In this document: positions 42,865-51,702 of the stretch, in pieces | How the letters are laid out: the number at the start of each line of letters is the position of its first letter | Position numbering within the stretch: the first letter of the stretch is position 1 | From: JBCBAP01 sp038532435 | GTDB lineage: Bacteria; Pseudomonadota; Alphaproteobacteria; Rhodobacterales; Rhodobacteraceae | Reading direction: 5' to 3' | DNA length: 63,518 nucleotides | NCBI GenBank assembly: GCA_038532435.1 | Contig: JBCBAP010000017.1 | Location: 1 to 63,518, forward strand | Program-made: the position numbers and the translations under genes | Notes under the pieces: generated by a model | Told to the model about the DNA's origin: nothing | Seen by the model: the letters and a program-made list of their open reading frames with translations, nothing else | Databases searched by the model: none

Positions 42865-43265
42865 GCCTGCTCCAGCTCCACCAGTGTGCCAGCAAAATCC
42901 TTGGGATGTAGGAAGAGGACGGGCTTGCCATGAGCGCCGATCTTGGGCTCGTCGGATCCCAGAACGCGGGCGCCGCTTTCTTTCAGCCGGTCGCGGGCGG
43001 CGAGGATGTCATCGACCTCGTAGCAGATATGGTGGATGCCGCCGGAGGGGTTCTTCTCCAGAAACCCGATGATCGGGCTGTCTTCGCCAAGGGGGTGAAG
43101 CAGCTCGATCTTCGTATTCGGCAGCTCGATGAAGATGACGGTCACCCCGTGATCGGGCTCCGGCTGGGGGGCACCTACATTTGCGCCGAGCGTATCGCGG
43201 TACTGCGCCGCTGCAGCCTCGAGATCCGGCACCGCGATCGCAACATGGTTCAAACGACCGATCAT
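42861..43265 (-). CDS. mce: methylmalonyl-CoA epimerase
   Basis: A 134-residue VOC-fold enzyme that interconverts (S)- and (R)-methylmalonyl-CoA in propionate use. Motifs: LNHVAIAVPDLEAAAAQYRD, VTVIFIELPNTKIELLHPLG, GGIHHICYEVDD and a C-terminal LVELEQA supplying the last metal ligand. The ATG at 43265 follows GAGGGAAT; upstream extension of the frame is not credible. Confidence 0.94.
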   Translation of the reverse strand: MIGRLNHVAIAVPDLEAAAAQYRDTLGANVGAPQPEPDHGVTVIFIELPNTKIELLHPLGEDSPIIGFLEKNPSGGIHHICYEVDDILAARDRLKESGARVLGSDEPKIGAHGKPVLFLHPKDFAGTLVELEQA

Positions 43266-43429
43266 TATTCCCTCCTCCGGCAGATGTTGCGCTCTGCTAC
43301 GCCAGCAGCGTCTGCTGGACAAGGGTATCGGTGTCGCGGCCCTTTGCTGCACTGCGCAATCGGCCATGGTCATTCGGGCCGTTCCCCCCTATAGCTCCCG
43401 CAAACTCGCACAAGCCCAGGGGCACCCAT

Positions 43430-45250
43430 ATGGAACTGCGCAACATCGCGATCATCGCCCACGTTGACCACGGCAAGACAACGCTGGTTGATGAGATGCT
43501 CAAACAATCCGGGGCCTTCCGCGCCAATCAGGCGGTCGCCGAGCGGGCGATGGACTCCAACGATCTGGAGCGGGAGCGTGGTATTACGATCCTCGCCAAA
43601 TGCACCTCCGTGGAGCGGCCCGGGGTGCGCATCAACATCGTGGACACACCGGGCCACGCGGATTTCGGAGGAGAGGTCGAGCGCATCCTCTCGATGGTCG
43701 ACGGTGTCGTGTTGCTGGTCGACGCTGCCGAAGGGCCAATGCCGCAGACGAAGTTCGTGACTTCGAAGGCGCTGGCGCTTGGGCTGCGTCCCATCGTCGT
43801 GCTCAACAAGGTGGACAAGCCCGATGCGGAGCCGGATCGGGCACTCGACGAAGTGTTCGACCTTTTCGCCAACCTCGATGCGAATGAGGATCAGCTCGAC
43901 TTCCCGGTGCTTTATGCCTCCGGCCGGTCCGGCTGGGCGGATGATGATCTTGACGGTCCCCGGGCCAACCTCGATCCGCTGTTCGATCTCGTCATCGCCC
44001 ATGTGCCCGCGCCGGAGCAGGGGGCGCGGAAGGATGCGCCCTTCTCCATGCTCGCCACGACGCTCGGCGGTGATCCTTTCCTCGGGCGGATCCTAACGGG
44101 CCGGGTGGAAAGCGGGACGCTCAAGGCGGGGCAGCAGATCAAGGCGCTGAGCCGGGACGGGGCGGAGGTCGAGCGGTTCCGCGTGTCCAAGGTTTTGGCC
44201 TTCCGCGGTCTCTCCCAGCAGCCCATCGTCGTGGCGGAGGCAGGAGACATCGTGTCTGTTGCCGGACTGACGAAGGCGACCGTGGCCGACACGCTGTGCG
44301 ACACGTCGGTCAGTGACGCCATCCCGGCGCAGCCCATCGATCCGCCAACTATCTCCGTCACCTTCGGGATCAATGACAGCCCCTTTGCGGGGCAGGATGG
44401 GGACAAGGTTCAATCCCGGGTAATCCGGGATCGGCTCCTGAAGGAAGCCCAGTCCAATGTCGCGATCCGCGTGACCGAGACACCGGGCGGCGAGGCGTTC
44501 GAGGTCGCCGGTCGGGGCGAACTGCAGCTGGGTGTTCTGATCGAGAACATGCGCCGGGAAGGTTTCGAGCTTTCGGTCTCCCGCCCGCAGGTTTTGTTGC
44601 AGAACCGTGACGGCGCAACCTACGAGCCGATCGAAGAGGTGACCATCGATGTCGATGAGGTCTATTCCGGTGCGGTTGTAGAGAAACTTTCAACGCGCAA
44701 AGGAATGCTTGCCGAAATGAAGTCCGGAATAGGCGGAAAATCGCGCATAGTTGCGCATGTACCATCTAGAGGACTAATCGGATATTATGGCGAGTTTATG
44801 ACCGATACGCGTGGAACGGGTGTTTTGAACCGCGTGTTCCATGAATGGGCCCCGCACAAGGGTGCCATTCCGGGGCGGCGGGAAGGTGTCCTAATCTCCA
44901 TGGAGACAGGAACATCAGTGCCTTATGCCATTTTCAACCTTGAAGACCGGGGCCGTTTCTTCATTGGTTCCGGGGAAAAAGTGTATCAGGGCATGATCTT
45001 AGGCGAACACAGCCGGGATAACGACCTGGAAGTAAATCCGCTCAAGGGCAAGAAGCTCACCAACGTGCGCGCGTCCGGCAAGGATGACGCTGTCGTTCTG
45101 ACCCCGCCGATCCGGATGAGTCTCGAGGAGGCGATTGCCTACATCGATACAGACGAACTCGTCGAAGTCACCCCAAAGGTGATCAGACTGCGTAAGCGCC
45201 ACCTGGACCCCCATGAGCGGAAGCGCGCCTCTCGCAATTTGGCAAGTTAA
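43430..45250 (+). CDS. typA: translational GTPase TypA/BipA
   Basis: A 606-residue ribosome-binding GTPase needed for growth under cold and stress. The G domain has IIAHVDHGKTTLVDEML, VDTPGHADFGGEVER and VLNKVDKPDAEP; domains II, III, V and the BipA-specific C-terminal domain follow (VAHVPSRGLIGYYGEFMTDT). Codon use is unusual from about 44685 to 45010, where AGA, CTA, ATA and GGA appear in an otherwise GC-rich gene. The protein itself is intact and of normal length. Confidence 0.96.
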   Translation: MELRNIAIIAHVDHGKTTLVDEMLKQSGAFRANQAVAERAMDSNDLERERGITILAKCTSVERPGVRINIVDTPGHADFGGEVERILSMVDGVVLLVDAAEGPMPQTKFVTSKALALGLRPIVVLNKVDKPDAEPDRALDEVFDLFANLDANEDQLDFPVLYASGRSGWADDDLDGPRANLDPLFDLVIAHVPAPEQGARKDAPFSMLATTLGGDPFLGRILTGRVESGTLKAGQQIKALSRDGAEVERFRVSKVLAFRGLSQQPIVVAEAGDIVSVAGLTKATVADTLCDTSVSDAIPAQPIDPPTISVTFGINDSPFAGQDGDKVQSRVIRDRLLKEAQSNVAIRVTETPGGEAFEVAGRGELQLGVLIENMRREGFELSVSRPQVLLQNRDGATYEPIEEVTIDVDEVYSGAVVEKLSTRKGMLAEMKSGIGGKSRIVAHVPSRGLIGYYGEFMTDTRGTGVLNRVFHEWAPHKGAIPGRREGVLISMETGTSVPYAIFNLEDRGRFFIGSGEKVYQGMILGEHSRDNDLEVNPLKGKKLTNVRASGKDDAVVLTPPIRMSLEEAIAYIDTDELVEVTPKVIRLRKRHLDPHERKRASRNLAS

Positions 45251-45323
45251 CCACTGCAATTCGCAAAATGCGACGCAAATTGCGCGCTACAACTTTTACG
45301 TGCTCAACCGGGTTTCTCTAGCC

Positions 45324-45339
45324 TGTCACGTGCGTGACA
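45324..45339. promoter_or_regulatory. palindrome 1 upstream of the XRE gene
   Basis: TGTCACG-TG-CGTGACA is a perfect inverted repeat about 150 bases before the XRE regulator start. It is likely a binding site for a dimeric regulator. Confidence 0.5.
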
Positions 45340-45395
45340 CAACCGTCCAACAGCGTTCACTCGATTTTTCAACAAAACCAACGGGATCGCTTGTA

Positions 45396-45411
45396 ACGAA
45401 ATTAATTTCGT
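45396..45411. promoter_or_regulatory. palindrome 2 upstream of the XRE gene
   Basis: ACGAAATT-AATTTCGT is a perfect 16-base palindrome about 75 bases before the XRE start, in an AT-rich promoter-like stretch, with TTGACG just downstream (45417-45422). Autoregulation by the XRE protein is an obvious possibility. Confidence 0.55.
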
Positions 45412-45487
45412 CAATTTTGACGGTTTGGCACGGCACGTGCATCCACCTCTGCGTTTGGGGAAGACATAAAAGAGCTAGGGCAAAATC

Positions 45488-45871
45488 ATGAAGCACCCCG
45501 TCGATGTGCATGTGGGCAAGCGCGTCCGTCACCGCCGCTGGATGGTTGGCATGACGCAGCAACAACTGGGCGACACTGTTGGGATCAAGTTCCAGCAGAT
45601 TCAGAAATATGAAACAGGCATGAACCGTGTCAGCGCCTCCCGTCTGTGGGACATCGCGCATGCGCTCGACGTACCGGTGAGCTTTTTCTTCGAGGGTCTC
45701 GACGGGCAGGACGCGGAAGACGCGCTGCAGCAGTTCGAGGAACCCACGGCACGCGGCGACCTTCTGGTCGATCGGGAAGCGCAGGAACTTGTGCGCTCGT
45801 ACTACTCGATCCCCGAAGAGCAGCGCCGTCGCCTGTTCGATCTGGCACGCGTCCTCAGCGACGTGGCCTGA
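45488..45871 (+). CDS. XRE-family helix-turn-helix regulator
   Basis: A 127-residue regulator. The HTH is VGKRVRHRRWMVGMTQQQLG, then DTVGIKFQQIQKYETGMNRV; a C-terminal helical region (LVRSYYSIPEEQRRRLFDLA) probably mediates dimerisation. This layout is common in alphaproteobacterial regulators such as the Sinorhizobium/Caulobacter Cro/CI-type group. An inverted repeat ACCGGAC/GTCCGGT at 45940-45963 follows the gene. Confidence 0.9.
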   Translation: MKHPVDVHVGKRVRHRRWMVGMTQQQLGDTVGIKFQQIQKYETGMNRVSASRLWDIAHALDVPVSFFFEGLDGQDAEDALQQFEEPTARGDLLVDREAQELVRSYYSIPEEQRRRLFDLARVLSDVA

Positions 45872-45939
45872 TTGCGAGGTTCGTAGGAGTCTCGGCAAGT
45901 ATCCGAACCGTTACGCGTGTGTCTGCGTGGCGTCAAAAG

Positions 45940-45963
45940 ACCGGACATTCCCAACCGTCCGGT
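45940..45963. other. inverted repeat after the XRE gene
   Basis: ACCGGAC and GTCCGGT pair around a 10-base loop, about 70 bases after the XRE stop. Only a weak T-containing stretch follows, so it is at best a poor terminator. A second repeat, TGTTGA/TCAACA (46066-46082), lies before the hisN-like gene and could be its operator. Confidence 0.4.
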
Positions 45964-46131
45964 AAGATTTAGGCGTAACGCCAAGGCTGGAGAGATGCAG
46001 TAAGCCGGCCGCGGCACAGTAGGCGATGCGTTGTACGTGTATGTCTGAGTTTGACGTCCCCCCTGTGTTGACGTGATCAACATGATATGGAACTCCCGTG
46101 TGGTCCTGGACCGGCCGCACGGGAGCGCCTG

Positions 46132-46923
46132 ATGCCTCAAATCTCAGAAGAATTTGAACGGGTTGCCCATCTGTTGGCGGATGCGGCTGACGCTGCGATT
46201 CTGCCGTACTTCCGTGCCGCGAACCTCGATGCGTCGAACAAGGACGCTGATGGCGGCTTTGATCCTGTTACCCTTGCGGACCGGGAGGCGGAGGAGGCCA
46301 TGCGGGCGGTGCTCGCACGTGAACGGCCCGACGATGCCATCCTGGGTGAAGAGTTCGGGCATCAGCCCGGCTCATCCGGCTACACCTGGGTCCTCGATCC
46401 CATCGATGGCACCCGCGCCTTCATCTGTGGCACGCCGACCTGGGGGGTTCTGATCGCGGTAAACTCGGGCGCTGCACCCCTCGTCGGGATGATCGCCCAG
46501 CCTCACATCCGGGAGCGCTTCGTCGGGACACCCTCAGGGGCCTATCTGCTCCACGACGGACGGCGCCGGGCGCTTGAGACCCGCAAGTCCCGCGTGCTCG
46601 ACGAGGCACATCTGCTCACGACGTTTCCGGAGATCGGATCAGCGGAGGAGAAGGCCGCCTTTGACCGTGTCGAGGGCCGGGTGCGTCTGACCCGCTACGG
46701 GCTGGACTGCTATGGTTATGGCCTCATCGCCACCGGGCAGGTGGATCTGGTGATTGAGGCGGGGTTGAACGCCTACGACATTCAGGGGCCGATGGCCGTG
46801 ATCGAGGCTGCGGGCGGTGTCGTCACCACCTGGGACGGTGGTCCGGCGGAGCAGGGCGGTCGGATCCTCGCGGCGGGCTCACGCGAGATCTGGCAGAGCG
46901 CGATGGAGCTTCTAAACGCCTGA
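46132..46923 (+). CDS. hisN: inositol-monophosphatase family, probable histidinol-phosphatase
   Basis: A 263-residue magnesium-dependent phosphatase. Metal-site motifs are GEEFG, WVLDPIDGTRAFICGTPTWG and YDIQGPMAVIEAAGG. The GTPTWG and LDCYGYGLIATGQVDLVIE blocks match the HisN type of histidinol-phosphatase. GGGAG precedes the ATG at 46132. It abuts the convergent hydrolase gene with no spacer. Confidence 0.87.
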   Translation: MPQISEEFERVAHLLADAADAAILPYFRAANLDASNKDADGGFDPVTLADREAEEAMRAVLARERPDDAILGEEFGHQPGSSGYTWVLDPIDGTRAFICGTPTWGVLIAVNSGAAPLVGMIAQPHIRERFVGTPSGAYLLHDGRRRALETRKSRVLDEAHLLTTFPEIGSAEEKAAFDRVEGRVRLTRYGLDCYGYGLIATGQVDLVIEAGLNAYDIQGPMAVIEAAGGVVTTWDGGPAEQGGRILAAGSREIWQSAMELLNA

Positions 46924-47841
46924 TTACGCTTCGAGAAAGCGATCAATCGCGCCCCAGAATTCCGATTGCAGCGCGTCCGCTTCCATGAAGAGCTCGTGCT
47001 TGGCGCCGTTGACCTTGAGCACTGTCGCGGATGGCATTCTCTCCGCATGTGTCATGATGGCCGAGGAGGATACCACCGCCTCCTTGCTGCCGAGACCGAC
47101 CAGAATCGGCAGGCGCGGGGAGGGTGCCTCAAAAAGGTCGCCCATCTCGTCGAAGGCGGCGCCGAGCCAACTCACCGTGGGCGCCCCGAGACCGAGGTTA
47201 GGCTGCGCCTTCAGGTCGCGGCGCATCCGCTCAAACATGTCCTGATCGTTCGTGAGCGTGTTGTCCGGAAACGTCATCGTCTCAACGTAGTTTTCCGCCG
47301 TACCCCCGGGCACGATGGAGTTCCCGCGACCGATTGCGCGGAGGAAGCGTGCGATGAAGGGCGCCACAGGACCGAGCAGGGGGCTCAGATGCAGGCCCCA
47401 CATGGGCGCGGAAAACACGGCTCGGTCCACCGGCAGACCGGAGACGAGACCGCGCAGACCAATGCAGCCGCCCATCGAATGGGCCACCATCACGTGGGGC
47501 TTGGGCAGATCCACCGCGGCTGTGGCCAGCATGCGCAGGTCCTGTTGAAACTCGGAAAAGCGGCGCACATGGCCGAGCACTCCGACCGCATCTGCCCGGT
47601 CTGAGAGGCCTTGACCCCGCCAATCGAGCGTGACGACCGCGTAGCCGCGCTTCTGGAAGGCGGCGATCACCTCCCGATATTTCTCGATGTATTCGGTGCG
47701 CCCCGTGAGCAGCAGGACAGTGCCCCGCGTCCCCTCGGGCCAGCGGGCGAACCGAAGACGTGTCCCGTCCTCGGTCCGGTCATACCAGGCCGAGCCACCC
47801 GCAGGCAGCTCGCCGAGATCGTCAAGAAGGGGTGCGTCCAT
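46924..47841 (-). CDS. alpha/beta hydrolase, lysophospholipase-like
   Basis: A 305-residue serine hydrolase (Hydrolase_4, PldB-like). The oxyanion and catalytic pieces are LLLTGRTEYIEKYREVI, TLDWRGQGLSDR, nucleophile serine in VAHSMGG, and the C-terminal histidine in GAKHELFMEAD. No signal peptide, so cytoplasmic or membrane-associated. It follows the SCP2 gene by 6 bases in one operon. Confidence 0.9.
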   Translation of the reverse strand: MDAPLLDDLGELPAGGSAWYDRTEDGTRLRFARWPEGTRGTVLLLTGRTEYIEKYREVIAAFQKRGYAVVTLDWRGQGLSDRADAVGVLGHVRRFSEFQQDLRMLATAAVDLPKPHVMVAHSMGGCIGLRGLVSGLPVDRAVFSAPMWGLHLSPLLGPVAPFIARFLRAIGRGNSIVPGGTAENYVETMTFPDNTLTNDQDMFERMRRDLKAQPNLGLGAPTVSWLGAAFDEMGDLFEAPSPRLPILVGLGSKEAVVSSSAIMTHAERMPSATVLKVNGAKHELFMEADALQSEFWGAIDRFLEA

Positions 47842-47847
47842 CCCGGC

Positions 47848-48138
47848 TCAGCCGAGGACGGAGCCCAGCTTCATCGCGATGCCCATGTCGCCATCGACCT
47901 TGAGCTTGCCGGTCATGAAAGCGGCGGTCGGGTTCAGATCACCGGACAGGATTTCCTGAAACGTGTCCGCGTCTGCGGTCAGCGTGCAGTCCGCATCGCC
48001 GTCGTCCGCACGCACGCCGTCGCCGTCGATGCGCACGCCACCTTCGCCTTCGATGTCGAACTTGACGGACCCGCCGTCGAAGCCGTCACCAATCTTTTCG
48101 GACAGCGCGGCAACCGCCTGTGCAACCACGTCGCTCAT
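47848..48138 (-). CDS. SCP2 sterol-binding domain protein
   Basis: A 96-residue single SCP2 domain: GGSVKFDIEGEGGVRIDGDG, DADCTLTADADTFQEILSGD and NPTAAFMTGKLKVDGDMGIA. The domain forms a lipid-binding tunnel. Its operon with a lysophospholipase-like enzyme fits lipid handling. Confidence 0.9.
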   Translation of the reverse strand: MSDVVAQAVAALSEKIGDGFDGGSVKFDIEGEGGVRIDGDGVRADDGDADCTLTADADTFQEILSGDLNPTAAFMTGKLKVDGDMGIAMKLGSVLG

Positions 48139-48347
48139 GTCTTCACTCCTTCGTTGGACCCGCGAGGCCGCCCTCGCCTTTTGCATTGCAGTGTCTACCT
48201 TTAGGGAGGTGACGGGCGTGTCGCAACAGGACGGGACGAAAGTGACGGCAGGTCATCGCATGCTCCTTCCCTTGCGTCATTCGGGTGTCGGGCTAGGTTT
48301 TGACAGATGATCGACGCGGTAAGAGCAATAAAAGGAGAAGCCTCGTC

Positions 48348-48920
48348 ATGTTTGATATGATCCGAATTGCCGGGACAACGCTCCTGACCCTGGTACTTCT
48401 TGCCTCATCGGCGGCTGCACAGACAGATCCGGCGGCACAGCGTGCGCTTCAGATTTCCGACACGCTGGCGGCGCTTGCGGATCCGGAGGCGGAGAATCCG
48501 GATATGCTCGAGGCACGGGTCATCCGGCTCTGGTCGCAGTCCGGCTCTCCGTCCGCGGATTTCCTGCTGCAGCGGGGGCGTGCGGCGATGGCCTCGGGGG
48601 ATCTGGACAAGGCCATCGAGCATCTGACCGCGCTGACGGACCATGCGCCGGAGTTCGCCGAGGGCTGGAATGCCCGTGCGACCGCGTTTTTCCAGATGGA
48701 GGAGTACGGCCTGTCGATCCAGGATGTGGCACGGACACTGACGCTCAACCCGAACCATTTCGGCGCTCTGGCGGGCCTCGGCTTCATCTATGAGCGGCTG
48801 GATCGTCCGGCACAGGCCTACGCGGCGTTTGAGGCAGCCCACCGCATCAATCCTCACTCCGAAGGTGTGGAGGCCGGACTGCGACGGACCCGGCGCTTCG
48901 CCGAGGGGATCGAGCTTTAG
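48348..48920 (+). CDS. exported TPR protein
   Basis: A 190-residue protein with a signal peptide (AGTTLLTLVLLASSAAAQ) and about three tetratricopeptide repeats (ADFLLQRGRAAMASGDLDKA, AEGWNARATAFFQMEEYGLS, FGALAGLGFIYERLDRPAQA). Likely a periplasmic adaptor. It is convergent with the DoxX-like gene by a 4-base overlap. Confidence 0.88.
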   Translation: MFDMIRIAGTTLLTLVLLASSAAAQTDPAAQRALQISDTLAALADPEAENPDMLEARVIRLWSQSGSPSADFLLQRGRAAMASGDLDKAIEHLTALTDHAPEFAEGWNARATAFFQMEEYGLSIQDVARTLTLNPNHFGALAGLGFIYERLDRPAQAYAAFEAAHRINPHSEGVEAGLRRTRRFAEGIEL

Positions 48921-49255
48921 ATCGGGCGGGTCAGGTAGGACGTCGCCAGAAGTCCCGCTGCAGCAAGGTTTACCAACGTCAGCGCGACAGGATCGCCGTG
49001 CGCGGTGTGCGCGACGATGGCCGTCAGGATAAACAGTGCCACACCCGCGTAGGCCCATTCCTTCATGGGGCCCGGCAGCATCGGCAGGATGATGACCGCA
49101 GCTGCCACGAGCTTGAGCACTGCCAGCTCGATCCGAAAGAAGTCCGGAAATCCCAGCGCGCGCACCCCGTCGATGGTGGGTTGGTGAAAGACGTAGGTCG
49201 CCGCGCTGAGCAGAAGCAGGGCAGAAACGCCCCCGGTCGACAGCCAGTAGATCAT
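48917..49255 (-). CDS. DoxX-like membrane protein
   Basis: A 112-residue protein with four hydrophobic helices and the DoxX-like core FPDFFRIELAVLKLVAAAVI, LPMLPGPMKEWAYAGVALFI. Function uncertain. The GTG at 49264, closer to GAGGGG, is an alternative start three codons upstream. Confidence 0.82.
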   Translation of the reverse strand: MIYWLSTGGVSALLLLSAATYVFHQPTIDGVRALGFPDFFRIELAVLKLVAAAVIILPMLPGPMKEWAYAGVALFILTAIVAHTAHGDPVALTLVNLAAAGLLATSYLTRPI

Positions 49256-49380
49256 CGCACTCACGGTCCCCTCAACGGCATGGCTCATCTGGGGCAACTC
49301 GTGGCATAAGCGACGCAGTGCGATCAACCTTCAGCGCAACGGATCCCACAGCCGATGCGTCCAGCCTTCGAGGGGTTTCC

Positions 49381-50238
49381 ATGTCGAAAGTCATTCTCAT
49401 CACCGGTACGTCGACGGGCCTTGGCACGTCGATTGCGATCCAGGCTGCCCTGGCGGGGCACAAGGTCTACGCGACGATGCGCAACCTGGCAAAGCGTGAC
49501 GGGCTAGACGCAGCCGCCGACGCGGCCGGGGTGTCTCTCGAGGTTCTTCCGCTCGATGTGCAGGACACCGCCTCCATCGAGGCCGCGGTGGCGGAGGCGC
49601 ATGCGCGGGAAGGGCGCATAGACACGCTGATCAACAATGCCGGCGCGGGATTCGTCCGCTCGACCGAGCAGGCCAGCGAGGCGGACATCCAGTGGGTGAT
49701 GGACGTCAACTTCATGGGTGTCGTGCGCTGCACGAAGGCCGTAATCGGAGAGATGCGGAAGGCGCGCAGCGGCCATATCGTGACGATCTCGTCCGTCGGG
49801 GGCCTCGTCGGCCAACCGTTTAACGAGATCTATTGTGGGGCGAAGTTCGCGGTTGAGGGATACATGGAAGCGATGGCCTCCTACATCTCCCCGAACTTCG
49901 GCATCAACTTCTCGGTCGTTGAGCCGGGAGGGATCGCGTCGGAATTCGCCGCAAACGTGATGAAACAGATTGAGCAGACCGGCGGGATTCTCGACGACGA
50001 ATACCTTCCGATCCTTCAGAAGTATGTGGGTGGATCCCAGACCCGGCAGGCGGGCTCGGACATCTATCAGACCGCGGATGAGGTCGCCGAGGTGGTGATG
50101 CGCTGCGTGCAAAGCGACGCCCCGCCGATCCGCACACGCACGTCGAAGTGGGGAGAGGCGTTCTGTGCCCTCAAGACCGAGCTCGACCCGGATGGAAAAA
50201 AGCTTCAGGCGCAGGTCGTGGAGCAGTTCCTCTCCTGA
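49381..50238 (+). CDS. short-chain dehydrogenase/reductase
   Basis: A 285-residue classical SDR: cofactor motif ITGTSTGLGTSIA, NNAGAGF, catalytic Ser in TISSVGG and the Tyr-x3-Lys in EIYCGAKFAVEGY, followed by VEPGGIASEFA. The long C-terminal part matches retinol-dehydrogenase-like SDRs. Substrate unknown. Confidence 0.92.
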   Translation: MSKVILITGTSTGLGTSIAIQAALAGHKVYATMRNLAKRDGLDAAADAAGVSLEVLPLDVQDTASIEAAVAEAHAREGRIDTLINNAGAGFVRSTEQASEADIQWVMDVNFMGVVRCTKAVIGEMRKARSGHIVTISSVGGLVGQPFNEIYCGAKFAVEGYMEAMASYISPNFGINFSVVEPGGIASEFAANVMKQIEQTGGILDDEYLPILQKYVGGSQTRQAGSDIYQTADEVAEVVMRCVQSDAPPIRTRTSKWGEAFCALKTELDPDGKKLQAQVVEQFLS

Positions 50239-50316
50239 CGCCTTGATCATTGGGGGGCTGACCCATCTTCTTCCTGTGATCGGATCGGAGGAGAAAGGGC
50301 ATGTAAAGGGGGGACG

Positions 50317-51582
50317 ATGCGGTCGCTTGGCATACCAGTCCTGAAGGTGCGGCGTTTCCTGCGTCGCATCGGCGTCCGGGTGGCGGGGTTTGCCGTCCTC
50401 GCGGTCATGGTCGCCCTGCTCGCGCCGCTGATTCAGTCAATGGTGGGCGAGGACCTCTCCTCCCGCGTTGATCAGGGGGCGGTGATGCCGGTCCTCACGA
50501 TCCTCGCATCCTCGATGCTGGCGGTATCGACCTTCTCGATCAACGTGATGGTCTCTGCTTATCGGGCAGCGGCCGATGCAGCGACGCCCCGGGTGCATCG
50601 CTTGCTGCTCGAGGACACGACGACCCAGACCGTCCTCTCGACCTTTATGGGGGCGTTCATCTACGCACTCTTTTCGATCCTGCTCGTGCAGGCGGGTCTG
50701 ATGCCGGAAGATTCTGCGCTGCCGATTCTTGTCGTGACGGCATTTGTGGTTCTGCTGGTCATCATGGCGATGCTGAGCTGGATTGATCATCTCAGCGTGC
50801 TGGGCAGCGTCGATCACAGCCTGGAGACAGCCTCGGCCCGGGCGGAGGAGGCGCTGCGCCTGTTTGCGGAGGATCCGACACTCGGCGCGACCCCGCTGAC
50901 CGATGACATCGTGATGCCTCCGGATCTCCACCCGGTCACGGCAACCTGCGGAGGATATATCGAGCTGATCGACGTGGCAGCGCTGGAGCACTGCCTGCCC
51001 GAGCACGCTTTGCTTTACGTCGAGCACACGCCGGGGGAGTTGGTGCTCACCGGGACCGTCCTCGCCCGGATGTCCACCGCCCCCGATGCGGACACGCTGG
51101 ACGCACTCCGGAGCGCGTTCGTCATCGGGGAGCATCGCAGCTACGAGCAGGATCCGATCTTCGGACTGATGGTGCTTGCCGAGATCGCGTCGAAGGCGCT
51201 TTCTCCCGGAGTGAACGATCCCGGGACCGCGATCAACGCCATGGACCGGGCGACGTCGCTTCTGTGGGATCACGCGCGAATGCGGGTCGATGCGCCTGAA
51301 CCGCATCATCCGACCGTCTTCGTCCCGGTTCTTCCTGCCCGCGGGATGATCGAAGCCACGTTCTCCGGCGCGGTGCGGGAGGGGGCGGCAATGCCGGAGG
51401 TCGTCGGTCACCTGCTCAAGTCCCTCGAACATTTGAGCACTACGTCGATCTTCTCCGACGCGGCCCTAGACATGGCGCGCCGGGCACTCGCCCATGCCGA
51501 GAAGGCGATGGCTGTTCCCGCGGACTATGAGCGGCTCGCACAGCGCTTCGGCGACCTGCGCGAAGACCCCTCATCCGGGTAG
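50317..51582 (+). CDS. DUF2254 family membrane protein
   Basis: A 421-residue protein with four N-terminal helices (VAGFAVLAVMVALLAPLIQS, MPVLTILASSMLAVSTFSIN, and two more to about residue 160) and a large soluble C-terminal part. Family motifs are SVDHSLETASARAEEALRLF, GGYIELIDVAALEHCLPEHA and SKALSPGVNDPGTAINAMDR. Function unknown. Confidence 0.9.
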   Translation: MRSLGIPVLKVRRFLRRIGVRVAGFAVLAVMVALLAPLIQSMVGEDLSSRVDQGAVMPVLTILASSMLAVSTFSINVMVSAYRAAADAATPRVHRLLLEDTTTQTVLSTFMGAFIYALFSILLVQAGLMPEDSALPILVVTAFVVLLVIMAMLSWIDHLSVLGSVDHSLETASARAEEALRLFAEDPTLGATPLTDDIVMPPDLHPVTATCGGYIELIDVAALEHCLPEHALLYVEHTPGELVLTGTVLARMSTAPDADTLDALRSAFVIGEHRSYEQDPIFGLMVLAEIASKALSPGVNDPGTAINAMDRATSLLWDHARMRVDAPEPHHPTVFVPVLPARGMIEATFSGAVREGAAMPEVVGHLLKSLEHLSTTSIFSDAALDMARRALAHAEKAMAVPADYERLAQRFGDLREDPSSG

Positions 51583-51702
51583 CCGTCAGCTCATCGGGCT
51601 GACCTCGCAACTCTCCCATTTCCCTGCGGTGCGTATTCGCCTATCTGATAGCTGCGCGAAGGTGATCTCCGGCGGATCCGGGGATCACAGGGAGGAGGGA
51701 TC

